Positions 1 to 5,587 of a DNA stretch of 7,217 bases are shown here, one piece after another (the stretch's first letter is position 1; each line of letters opens with the position of its first letter). The stretch comes from JBDRGD01 sp043818095 (GTDB lineage Bacteria > Chloroflexota > Dehalococcoidia > Dehalococcoidales > RBG-16-60-22). The position numbers and the translations under genes were made by a program. The stretch lies in NCBI GenBank assembly GCA_043818095.1, contig JBDRGD010000081.1, forward strand, positions 1 through 7,217. Reading direction: 5' to 3'. The notes under the pieces were generated by a model. It was not told the origin of the DNA. It did not search any database and saw only the letters and a program-made list of their open reading frames with translations.

Positions 1-69
1 GACCGGTTTCACCGGCAAGCCGTCCACCGTGGTACGGTGTTCCCGGGGTGCTTCCTGGCCCGCTGGCAT
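1..69 (-). CDS. N-terminus of a divergently transcribed protein, cut by the window edge
   Basis: Only the first 23 codons are visible, reading leftwards from an ATG at 69-67 and leaving the window in frame. The start is well supported: AGGAGGG (plus-strand 77-83) lies 7 nt upstream, and a good promoter lies further up. The peptide begins MPAGQEAPREHRTTV and continues DGLPVKPV. The stretch TTVDGLPVKPV resembles the N-terminal segment that precedes the barrel of methylmalonyl-CoA mutase large subunits, where a T-x-x-G-x-P-(V/I)-x-x-(V/L)-Y-T-P pattern is usual. The match is short and the diagnostic YTP residues lie outside the window, so this is a guess. The gene is divergent from everything else here and need not be linked to pyrimidine synthesis. 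Confidence 0.6.
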   Translation of the reverse strand, partial: MPAGQEAPREHRTTVDGLPVKPV

Positions 70-109
70 GACCCGTCCCTCCTGTCTCTCGGATTTCTGC
101 CTGCGCACG

Positions 110-139
110 ATTATGCCACATCAGCACCAACGTAGTCAA
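110..139 (-). promoter_or_regulatory. Sigma70-type promoter for the minus-strand gene
   Basis: On the minus strand the -35 box TTGACT (plus 134-139) and the -10 box CATAAT (plus 110-115) are separated by 18 nt. Each box matches the consensus at five of six positions. Transcription would start near plus-strand 103, giving a leader of about 34 nt that contains the AGGAGGG site before the ATG at 69. Confidence 0.6.
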
Positions 140-188
140 ACGGGTAGCATTAATATCAGGGAGGTTATCCGAGAATCCATCCCCCTGG

Positions 189-215
189 CCCCCTTTCTTT
201 GGTAAAGGAAGGGGG
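189..215. repeat. 12-bp palindromic hairpin with C/G runs
   Basis: The arms CCCCCTTTCTTT (189-200) and AAAGGAAGGGGG (204-215) pair along all 12 positions, with one G-U wobble at 196/208, around a GGT loop. Neither strand has a U-run after the stem, so it does not look like a normal intrinsic terminator. It lies between the minus-strand gene and the A+T-rich gene at 289. Its form, a C-run arm, a short loop and a G-run arm followed by AAGA, suggests a dispersed palindromic element. That cannot be shown from a single copy. Confidence 0.6.
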
Positions 216-239
216 AAGAAATTTATCGTAATCATATAT

Positions 240-276
240 TTTACGCAAATACCCAGAATGGTAGAATGTGGGTATT
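240..276 (+). promoter_or_regulatory. Possible promoter with overlapping dyad for the 289-750 gene
   Basis: A candidate -35 TTTACG (240-245) and -10 TAGAAT (262-267) are 16 nt apart. The -10 is good and the -35 is weak. An 8-bp perfect inverted repeat, AATACCCA (248-255) and TGGGTATT (269-276), brackets the -10 box with a 13-nt centre. The centre itself holds the direct repeat GAATG (256-260 and 264-268). This arrangement would suit an operator for a dimeric repressor. It is a pattern seen by eye, with no known regulator to attach to it. Confidence 0.3.
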
Positions 277-302
277 GGGGGGTGCACAATGAAACGCCCC
301 CC
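277..302 (+). promoter_or_regulatory. Hairpin holding the ribosome binding site, with the ATG in its loop
   Basis: GGGGGGTG (277-284), the only Shine-Dalgarno-like stretch before the ATG at 289, can pair with CGCCCCCC (295-302). This gives an 8-bp stem with one wobble and a 10-nt loop that contains the start codon. If it forms, initiation would be restrained. The same G-run supports choosing ATG 289 over the in-frame GTG at 268, which has no comparable site upstream. Confidence 0.4.
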
Positions 303-750
303 GTGGGTACTTATGATAATTACTTTGGCAGGTATAACTGTATTACTTCCCAATGGTACTTTTTGGGAAATTGCCTCATTCTTTATATTGGTGACGGTAA
401 GTATTATTGGGATAATCGGATGGATTATAAAATTTCGTAAAGATAGAAAACGTAAAAGGATAAAAACTACACTAGTGGAATATTTAGAAGAGGGACAAAA
501 TATTAAAGATAAATGCTTTGTAAAGGGACAGGAAGCGCCAGAAAATGAAGCAAATATCTGGACATCAAAAGTATATAACTACTTAAAAGACAATTTAGGG
601 CTAGATTATGCTGAGAGGTTTCAGAGTCATGATGGATTGCCTACTGGTTTTACAACATTGTCAGGCGATAAGGCACGAGTTGCGTCTTTTTTAAGGACCA
701 GAATAGCTCGTCTTACAGAATTTCTATCCGAATTAGCTAGAATGAATTAG
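289..750 (+). CDS. Two-helix membrane-anchored protein of unknown function
   Basis: I do not recognise a named family. The 153-residue product has two hydrophobic segments, about residues 6-21 and 26-48, joined by a short PNGT turn. A strongly basic stretch (RKDRKRKR, 50-57) follows, and then a soluble domain of about 95 residues. By the positive-inside rule, both the N-terminus and the C-terminal domain should be cytoplasmic. The soluble part has an alternating charged, helical look, with W91, a GLDYAERF stretch (104-111), GLPTGFTTL (116-124) and a C-terminal Arg/Leu helix (R136-L149). A GTG at 268 would add seven residues, but the G-run before ATG 289 makes the shorter form likelier. The gene is A+T-rich compared with the operon downstream and stands alone between two promoters, which suggests acquisition by transfer. 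Its role is unknown. That it is translated at all is inferred from the intact frame, membrane topology and start region. Confidence 0.7.
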   Translation: MKRPPWVLMIITLAGITVLLPNGTFWEIASFFILVTVSIIGIIGWIIKFRKDRKRKRIKTTLVEYLEEGQNIKDKCFVKGQEAPENEANIWTSKVYNYLKDNLGLDYAERFQSHDGLPTGFTTLSGDKARVASFLRTRIARLTEFLSELARMN

Positions 751-855
751 ATTTTGATAGGATAGGTTCTCAGCCTTAATTAACTTTAGGAGTGTATCTC
801 TAAATCGGTAATGAGCAGGAGGTCAACAAATCGCTAGAATCCCCCGCAAAACCGG

Positions 856-884
856 TTGCAATCGCCCCACCCTCATGCTATACT
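856..884 (+). promoter_or_regulatory. Promoter of the pyrimidine operon
   Basis: TTGCAA (856-861) and TATACT (879-884) are separated by exactly 17 nt, and TG at 876-877 gives an extended -10 element. Transcription should begin near A890/G891, immediately before the PyrR-binding sequence. The -35 is preceded by and overlaps the palindrome AACCGGTT (850-857); no regulator can be assigned to it. Confidence 0.75.
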
Positions 885-889
885 GAAGC

Positions 890-980
890 AGCCTTTAAGC
901 TGGTCCCGTGAGGCTGGCAAGGGAACGCATCGCGCGCCACATCCGTAACCCCTTGCCGCCCGGGCAGGGGGTTGTTTCTT
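890..980 (+). promoter_or_regulatory. PyrR-responsive transcription attenuator (pyr leader)
   Basis: Three mutually exclusive RNA structures can be read directly. (1) PyrR-binding anti-antiterminator: CCUUUAAGC at 892-900, then GGUCCCGUGAGGCU at 902-915, then AAGG at 919-922. This matches the known PyrR site (CCUUUAA ... RGUCCNGNGAGGCU ... AAGG), with CCUU pairing to AAGG and the CCGUGA hexaloop on top. (2) Antiterminator: GGCAAGGG (916-923) is perfectly complementary to CCCUUGCC (950-957). (3) Terminator at 949-980. PyrR bound with UMP/UTP should hold structure 1, free the terminator and stop transcription. Without it, structure 2 forms and RNA polymerase reads into pyrR. No second leader fits between later operon genes, so this is the only attenuator seen in the window, unlike the several in Bacillus subtilis. 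Confidence 0.88.
949..980 (+). terminator. Attenuator terminator before pyrR, covering its ribosome binding site
   Basis: CCCCUUGCC (949-957) pairs with GGCAGGGGG (963-971) over 9 bp, with one U-G wobble and the loop GCCCG. The stem is followed by the T-rich run TTGTTTCTT (972-980), which ends exactly at the pyrR ATG (981). The G-run at 967-971 is also the only plausible Shine-Dalgarno for pyrR, so a formed terminator would hide it too. Confidence 0.85.
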
Positions 981-1574
981 ATGGCACGGAAAATCATCAT
1001 GACCGCCGAGGACATCCGGCGGACATTGGCGCGCATCGCGCACGAAATCATCGAGAGAAACACGGACCTGGACGACCTGGTGCTGGTGGGCATCCGCACC
1101 CGCGGCGTGCCCCTTGCGGAGCGCCTCGCCGCCAACATCGCCCGGTTCGAACAGACCGGGCCGCCCGTCGGCGCACTCGACTTCAGTCTGCACCGCGACG
1201 ACCTCTTTTCCCTGGAAGCCCGGCCGGGGCTGCGGCGCACGGAAATCCCGGCGGAAATCCACGACAAATCGGTCATCCTGGTGGACGATGTCCTTTACAC
1301 CGGCCGGAGCATCCGGGCGGCGATGGACGCCCTGATTGACCTGGGCCGGCCGCGCCTGATACAGCTGGCGGTGCTGGTCGATAGGGGCCACCGGGAGATG
1401 CCCATCCGCGCCGACTACATCGGCAAGAACATCCCCAGCGCCCGGCACGAGGACATCCAGGTGCTGCTGACGGAATGCGACGGCATCGACGAGGTAGCAA
1501 TCGTCGCCCCGGAGGAAGACCGGAAAAAGGCGGGGCCGCCGGAGAAGCCCGCGCCCGCGGGCAGAAGGAACTGA
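981..1574 (+). CDS. pyrR: Pyr operon RNA-binding attenuation protein PyrR / uracil phosphoribosyltransferase
   Basis: The 197-residue product aligns end to end with the PyrR family. It has the N-terminal helix DIRRTLARIAHEIIERN (11-27), VGIRTRGVPLAERLA (36-50), the PRPP-binding loop VILVDDVLYTGRS (98-110), and the family block LVDRGHREMPIRADYIGKN (132-150). In known PyrRs, the protein binds the pyr leader RNA when charged with UMP or UTP and also makes UMP from uracil and PRPP to varying degrees. ATG 981 is chosen because MARKIIMTAEDIRR lines up with the usual N-terminus. The in-frame TTG at 972 would lie inside the terminator U-run, and ATG 999 would cut off the first strand. The last 15 or so residues (KKAGPPEKPAPAGRRN) are a proline-rich basic tail beyond the usual end near 181. 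The gene is first in the operon, directly behind its own target RNA, which implies autoregulation. Confidence 0.96.
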   Translation: MARKIIMTAEDIRRTLARIAHEIIERNTDLDDLVLVGIRTRGVPLAERLAANIARFEQTGPPVGALDFSLHRDDLFSLEARPGLRRTEIPAEIHDKSVILVDDVLYTGRSIRAAMDALIDLGRPRLIQLAVLVDRGHREMPIRADYIGKNIPSARHEDIQVLLTECDGIDEVAIVAPEEDRKKAGPPEKPAPAGRRN

Positions 1575-1575
1575 G

Positions 1576-2991
1576 ATGACCGTGACGAAACGCAGCCTGG
1601 TCACTATCGACGACCTGTCCAACAGGGAAATCGAAGCGCTTTTCGCCCTCGCGGAGGAGATGAGCGCGGACACGCCGGGGCAGTTCGGGAAGTGCTCCGG
1701 CAAGGTCATGGCGAGCCTCTTCTTCGAGCCGAGCACCCGGACGCGCCTCTCCTTCGAAACGGCGATGCACCGCCTCGGGGGCAGCGTGATTACCGCCTCG
1801 GACGTGGGGGCGACCTCCCTCGCCAAGGGGGAGAGCCTCGCCGATACCGCCCGGGTGGTGGGCAGCTACGCGGACATCATCGTCATCCGGCACCCCTGGG
1901 AGGGGGCGGCGAAAGTCGTCGCGGACTACGCGGGCATCCCCGTGATTAACGCCGGGGACGGGGGGCACCAGCACCCCACCCAGACCCTGCTGGACCTTTA
2001 CACCATTCAGAAGGAGCGGCACGTCATTCGCGGTCTGAAAATCGCCCTCTGGGGCGACCTGAAATACGGGCGCACCGTCCACTCCCTCATTTTCGCCCTC
2101 GCCAAGATGGGGGCGAACATCGTCTTCTGCTCTTCCCCGGGACTGGAGGTGCCGGAGCACGTCCTGCACAAGCTGACCAAAGAATACGGCGGGGAAATCG
2201 AGCGGCCGCCCCGGGCGGAGGGGCCCGACCGGGAGCACGTCTTCCCGCTGGACGCGGTCTACATTACCCCGAACCAGCCCCACCAGCTGGCGATGATGCC
2301 CAACGTCAGCATCCAGGTGAAAATGAAAAGCGGCATCGACGCCCTCTACGTGACCCGCCCGCAGAAAGAGCGTTTCGACGCCTCGGAAAAGGGACAGGAA
2401 GCCCCGGACCGCTACCCGGTGGTGGACAAAAAGCTGCTCCGGGACAAGGTCTTCAAGAAGACGATGGTCCTGCACCCGCTGCCCCGGGTGGACGAGCTGG
2501 CTTACGAACTGGACGCGGACCACCGCAGCATGTATTTCAAGCAGGCGGCCTGGGGGGTCCCCGTCCGCATGGCGCTTATCGCCCTGCTCCTGGGCCTCAA
2601 GACCTTCCCCCCCGCACGGGAAGAGCCCGCCGGAGCAAGGTACCCCCTTTACCGGCACGCCGGGGTCAGGTGCAACAATGCGAAGTGCGTCACCAACCAG
2701 CAGACCGAACTCAAGTACCTTCAGCCCGAATTCAAAATCGTGAGCCTCGCCCCCTTTACCCTGCGCTGCACTTACTGCGAGCACGGCATCGAGCCGCCCT
2801 ACATCGCCAGCAGCGAGTGGCACGAAGGGAAAGCGGAGACCAAGAGATACCACCGCGCGGACAGCCACTGGGTGAAGCAGATCCACCCCGAAAACCTGAT
2901 TGCCTTCGTATCGGCGGCATCCGCGGAAGCCCAGGGCTTCCGGCCCGGCCACCAGAAGGGAGAATCGCCGGAGGAGTTAGCAGACAGGTGA
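1576..2991 (+). CDS. pyrB: Aspartate carbamoyltransferase with fused PyrI-like zinc domain
   Basis: The enzyme condenses carbamoyl phosphate with aspartate to give carbamoyl aspartate. The catalytic part spans about residues 5-344. It contains the carbamoyl-phosphate loop FFEPSTRTRLSFETA (49-63), the SLAKGES loop with K84 (81-87), HQHPTQTLLD (131-140), the aspartate-binding TRPQKER (260-266) and HPLPRVDE (300-307). About 30 residues appear to be inserted in the aspartate domain, around 210-250, compared with the E. coli chain. After residue 345 a further 127 residues follow, with C366-x4-C371 and C398-x2-C401 and the sequence LRCTYCEHG. This copies the four-cysteine zinc site of the regulatory chain PyrI (C-x4-C, then LKCKYCEK). 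The PyrI nucleotide-binding domain is absent, and a tail of about 65 residues after the cysteines is unassigned. PyrB-PyrI fusions are known, for example in Thermotoga. GAAGGAA at 1564-1570 lies 5 nt before the ATG, and the pyrR stop is 1 nt upstream. Confidence 0.95.
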   Translation: MTVTKRSLVTIDDLSNREIEALFALAEEMSADTPGQFGKCSGKVMASLFFEPSTRTRLSFETAMHRLGGSVITASDVGATSLAKGESLADTARVVGSYADIIVIRHPWEGAAKVVADYAGIPVINAGDGGHQHPTQTLLDLYTIQKERHVIRGLKIALWGDLKYGRTVHSLIFALAKMGANIVFCSSPGLEVPEHVLHKLTKEYGGEIERPPRAEGPDREHVFPLDAVYITPNQPHQLAMMPNVSIQVKMKSGIDALYVTRPQKERFDASEKGQEAPDRYPVVDKKLLRDKVFKKTMVLHPLPRVDELAYELDADHRSMYFKQAAWGVPVRMALIALLLGLKTFPPAREEPAGARYPLYRHAGVRCNNAKCVTNQQTELKYLQPEFKIVSLAPFTLRCTYCEHGIEPPYIASSEWHEGKAETKRYHRADSHWVKQIHPENLIAFVSAASAEAQGFRPGHQKGESPEELADR

Positions 2992-4307
2992 AGCGACTGC
3001 TAATCAGGAACGGACGCATCATCGACCCCGTCCGGGGGCACGACCGCCCCGGCAGCCTGCTCGTTGCCGGGGGTAAAATCGTTCCCGGGGATGATTTCCT
3101 GCCCGGACCTGAGGACACCGTCATCGATGCCGCCGGGCTGGTGGTCTGCCCGGGGTTCATCGACCTTCACTGCCACCTGCGGCAGCCCGGCTTCGAGGCC
3201 AAGGAGACCATCGCCACGGGGACGCGGGCGGCGGCGCGGGGCGGCTTCACCACCGTCTGCGGTATGCCCAACACCAGCCCGCCCCTGGACAGCCCCGAAA
3301 TAATTGAACGGGTGAAGGCGATTGCCGCCGCCGAGGGAGCGGTCCGGGTGCTGCCCATCGGCTGCGTCTCCCGTAACAGAGCAGGCAAAGAACCGGCGGA
3401 CATGGCGGCGCTGGCCAGAGCCGGGGCGGTGGCCTTCAGCGATGACGGCTCACCGGTCGCGGACGACGGCCTGATGCGGCGGGCGCTGGTGAGCAGCCGC
3501 ACCCTGGGACGGCCGGTGATCGACCACTGCGAGGATATGAGATTAAGCCGGGACGGCCAGGTGAACGAGGGCGCGACGGCGCGCCAGCTGGGGCTGCGGG
3601 GCATTCCCGCGGCGGCGGAAGAGAACATGGTGCGGCGCGACCTCGCGTTAGCAGTCGAGGTGCCGGACTGCCAACTGCACATCGCGCATGTGAGCACGGC
3701 AGACGCGGCGGCGTTGATTAAGGAGGCGAAGGCAAGGGGCGTCCCGGTCACCGCCGAGGTTACCCCCCACCACCTCACCCTCACCGAGGCCGCCGTCCTT
3801 GCCGCGGGCACCATGGCGAAGGTGAACCCGCCCCTGCGCACGGAACGTGATACGGCGGCGCTGCTGGCGGCGCTCAGGGAAGGCGTGATTGACGCCATCG
3901 CCACGGACCATGCCCCCCACACCACTGCCGACAAGCCGGAGGATTTTACCCGCGCCGCCTTCGGCATCAGCGGGCTGGAGACCGCCCTCGGCAGCCTGAT
4001 GGGGCTGGTGCACGAGGGCAAGCTCGATTTGATGACCCTTATCGCAAAGTTGACCGCGGGCCCGGCAAAAATTCTGCACCGGAAAGACCTGGGCACGCTG
4101 GCGGCCGGCGCGGCGGCGGACATTACCATTTTCGACCCGGAAATGGAGTGGACGGTGGACGTCAGCCGCTTTGCCTCCCAAGGGAAAAACACCCCGCTGG
4201 CGGGGAAGAAGCTCCGGGGCAGGGTGCTGGCGACCATTTACGGCGGGGAAATCATCTACCTTGACGAGAGTTTGAAATCGACGAAAATATTGGCAGGTAA
4301 GAAATGA
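2988..4307 (+). CDS. pyrC: Dihydroorotase, type I
   Basis: This zinc amidohydrolase interconverts carbamoyl aspartate and dihydroorotate, the third step of UMP synthesis. The 439-residue product has the family's marks in order: the metal motif D59-L-H61-C-H63-L-R65, MPN with N95 (93-95), SDDG (151-154) supplying the bridging aspartate, H180 in VIDHCED, HIAHVST (231-237), and D307 in ATDHAPH (306-311). An aspartate rather than a carboxylated lysine at the bridge, together with the length, places it with the type I enzymes of Bacillus and Aquifex. The start is GTG 2988, overlapping the pyrB stop as GTGA. GGAGGAG at 2970-2976 precedes it, and the protein begins with the usual beta strand (MKRLLIRNGRIIDP). 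A longer reading starting at 2670 would run through the pyrB zinc domain in the wrong frame. The stop overlaps the carA ATG, so translation of the three genes is probably coupled. Confidence 0.96.
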   Translation: MKRLLIRNGRIIDPVRGHDRPGSLLVAGGKIVPGDDFLPGPEDTVIDAAGLVVCPGFIDLHCHLRQPGFEAKETIATGTRAAARGGFTTVCGMPNTSPPLDSPEIIERVKAIAAAEGAVRVLPIGCVSRNRAGKEPADMAALARAGAVAFSDDGSPVADDGLMRRALVSSRTLGRPVIDHCEDMRLSRDGQVNEGATARQLGLRGIPAAAEENMVRRDLALAVEVPDCQLHIAHVSTADAAALIKEAKARGVPVTAEVTPHHLTLTEAAVLAAGTMAKVNPPLRTERDTAALLAALREGVIDAIATDHAPHTTADKPEDFTRAAFGISGLETALGSLMGLVHEGKLDLMTLIAKLTAGPAKILHRKDLGTLAAGAAADITIFDPEMEWTVDVSRFASQGKNTPLAGKKLRGRVLATIYGGEIIYLDESLKSTKILAGKK

Positions 4308-5407
4308 ACAAGCGCGCCATTCTGGTACTGGAAGACGGCTCCGTTTTCGCAGGGCTTTCCTTCGGGGCGGAGACCGATACCTGCGGGGAGGTGGTCTTCA
4401 ACACGAGCATGATCGGCTACCAGGAGACCCTGACGGACCCCTCCTACGCCGGGCAAATCGTCTTGCCCACCTACCCGCTCATCGGCAACTACGGCACCAA
4501 CGACGCCGACATCGAGTCGCGGAAAATCCAGGTGCGGGGCTTCGTGGTGCGGGAGGAGTGCGCGCAGCCCAGCCATTACCTCAACACCGGGACCCTGCAC
4601 GATTACCTGGCGGCCAGCGGCATCCCCGGCCTCCAGGGCGTGGACACCCGCGCCATTACCCGCAAGCTGCGCTCCCGCGGGGTGATGATGGGCTACCTCA
4701 CCGCCAGCAAGACCCCGGAGGAGGCGCTCGCCGCTTTGAAGAAAGTGCCGGACTACGGCTCGCTGGACTACGTGAAACAGGTAAGCACGGAAAAAGCTTA
4801 CGCCTGGGCGCCGGAGAGCGCCCCTACTGAACCCTCCGCCCGCGTGGTGGTGCTGGACTGCGGCCTGAAATACAACATCCTGCGCCTGCTCCAGCAGCAC
4901 GGCTGCGCGGTGACGGCGGTGCCCTGCACCACCCCTGCCAAAGACATTTTGAAGATGCAGCCGGACGGCATCCTGCTTTCCCCCGGCCCCGGCGACCCCG
5001 AGCTGCTGGACTACGTCACGGAGACGGTGAAGGGATTAATCGGGGAAAAGCCGGTCATGGGTATCTGCCTGGGCAACCAGATGATTGCCCGCGCCTTCGG
5101 GGGAAAGAATTTTAAACTCAAGTTCGGCCACCGCGGCGGCAACCACCCGGTCAAGGATTTAAAAAACGGGCGGGTGCACATCACCGCGCAGAACCACGGT
5201 TACGCCGTCGACCCCGACAGCATCAAGGGCAGCGGGCTGGAGATAACCCACATCAACCTCAACGACAACACGGTGGAGGGCCTGCGGCATAAGGAGCTGC
5301 CCGTCTTCGCCATCCAGTACCACTCGGAGGCGTCCCCCGGACCGCTGGACAATACCTACCTCTTTGAGGAGTTCATGGGGATGATTAAGAAGGGTAAGAG
5401 TAGCTGA
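4304..5407 (+). CDS. carA: Carbamoyl-phosphate synthase small (glutaminase) subunit
   Basis: CarA hydrolyses glutamine and passes ammonia through a tunnel to CarB. The 367-residue product is full length. The N-terminal domain is specific to CarA (TGxxGYQETLTDPSYAGQIV-like block, here at 34-52). The C-terminal class I amidotransferase domain starts at about 180 (RVVVLDCGLKYN). It has SPGPGDPE (226-233), the nucleophile C255 in GICLGNQ (253-259), and the partners H340 and E342 in QYHSEASPGP (338-347), so the triad is complete. Translation starts at ATG 4304, overlapping the pyrC stop as ATGA, with AGGT at 4295-4298 as a weak binding site; coupling to pyrC probably matters. carB would normally follow directly, but here it begins about 1 kb downstream, behind another gene. 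Confidence 0.96.
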   Translation: MNKRAILVLEDGSVFAGLSFGAETDTCGEVVFNTSMIGYQETLTDPSYAGQIVLPTYPLIGNYGTNDADIESRKIQVRGFVVREECAQPSHYLNTGTLHDYLAASGIPGLQGVDTRAITRKLRSRGVMMGYLTASKTPEEALAALKKVPDYGSLDYVKQVSTEKAYAWAPESAPTEPSARVVVLDCGLKYNILRLLQQHGCAVTAVPCTTPAKDILKMQPDGILLSPGPGDPELLDYVTETVKGLIGEKPVMGICLGNQMIARAFGGKNFKLKFGHRGGNHPVKDLKNGRVHITAQNHGYAVDPDSIKGSGLEITHINLNDNTVEGLRHKELPVFAIQYHSEASPGPLDNTYLFEEFMGMIKKGKSS

Positions 5408-5426
5408 GGAAATGACAGGCTGAAGC

Positions 5427-5498
5427 ATGGTAAGTATTGTCGTCGTCGTGGTGGTCGTGATTGTGGTGATACTCATTCTCTGGGCGGTGGCGAAGTGA
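5427..5498 (+). CDS. Possible 23-residue single-helix membrane miniprotein
   Basis: An ATG 19 nt after the carA stop opens a 23-codon frame that closes with TGA at 5496-5498. The peptide begins MVSI, runs through an unbroken stretch of Val, Ile and Leu, and ends LWAVAK: one complete transmembrane helix with a C-terminal lysine. A TGA directly upstream (5421-5423) rules out a longer version. Much of the codon run is GTC/GTG repeats, so low-complexity DNA could produce this by chance. There is no good ribosome binding site; GAGGAA at 5406-5411 is about 15 nt away, although coupling to carA is possible. Function unknown. Confidence 0.3.
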   Translation: MVSIVVVVVVVIVVILILWAVAK

Positions 5499-5520
5499 GG
5501 CAGGGGGCAAAGCAGATGGT

Positions 5521-5587
5521 CTAAGGGAAGCGCAGCCTCCCTACTCTCCCACCCCGCTGGGGGAGGGGAAAAGGGGAAGAGGTAGAG
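5521..5587. repeat. Tandem G/C-run hairpins between carA and the inserted gene
   Basis: AGGGA (5524-5528) pairs with TCCCT (5538-5542), with GC/GC inside around a GCA loop. CTCCC (5546-5550) pairs with GGGAG (5561-5565). The following purine tract (5566-5587) supplies the AGAGGT site (5578-5583) for the ATG at 5588. No U-run follows, so this is not a standard terminator, and transcription probably continues into the next gene. The tract shares GGGGAAGA (5573-5580) with the hairpin region near 212-219, which also precedes an A+T-rich gene. Confidence 0.4.

Noticed and set aside
811..837. Eight-codon frame upstream of the pyr promoter (ATG 811 to TAG 837)
   Set aside because: It is too short, has no supporting binding site, and lies upstream of the likely transcript start at about 890, so it cannot be a leader peptide of the operon.
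972..980. TTG 972 as the start of pyrR
   Set aside because: It lies in the U-run of the attenuator terminator, right behind the stem. ATG 981 has the G-run at a suitable distance and gives the usual PyrR N-terminus.
873..1826. Minus-strand frame of 317 codons across the pyr leader, pyrR and pyrB
   Set aside because: It runs through the attenuator structures and antisense to pyrR; composition and lack of motifs mark it as a shadow frame.
1273..2952. Long open frame on the minus strand (559 codons)
   Set aside because: It lies antisense to pyrR and pyrB, whose motifs are unmistakable. High third-position G+C on the sense strand removes stop codons from the antisense frame. Its translation is rich in Arg, Pro, Gly and His and shows no domain.
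2670..2987. Upstream extension of pyrC to ATG 2670
   Set aside because: This part is the pyrB zinc domain read in another frame. The dihydroorotase alignment begins at GTG 2988, which has GGAGGAG upstream.
3167..4237. Minus-strand frame of 356 codons inside pyrC
   Set aside because: It is antisense to a complete dihydroorotase with all its metal ligands, and is Ser/Ala/Arg-rich without a recognisable fold.
5159..5476. Minus-strand frame with a poly-threonine run
   Set aside because: It is the antisense reading of the GTC/GTG repeat tract and the end of carA.
5521..5587. Intrinsic terminator after carA
   Set aside because: The stems are short and interrupted and are followed by a purine-rich tract, not a U-run. 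The coupled genes downstream also argue for read-through.
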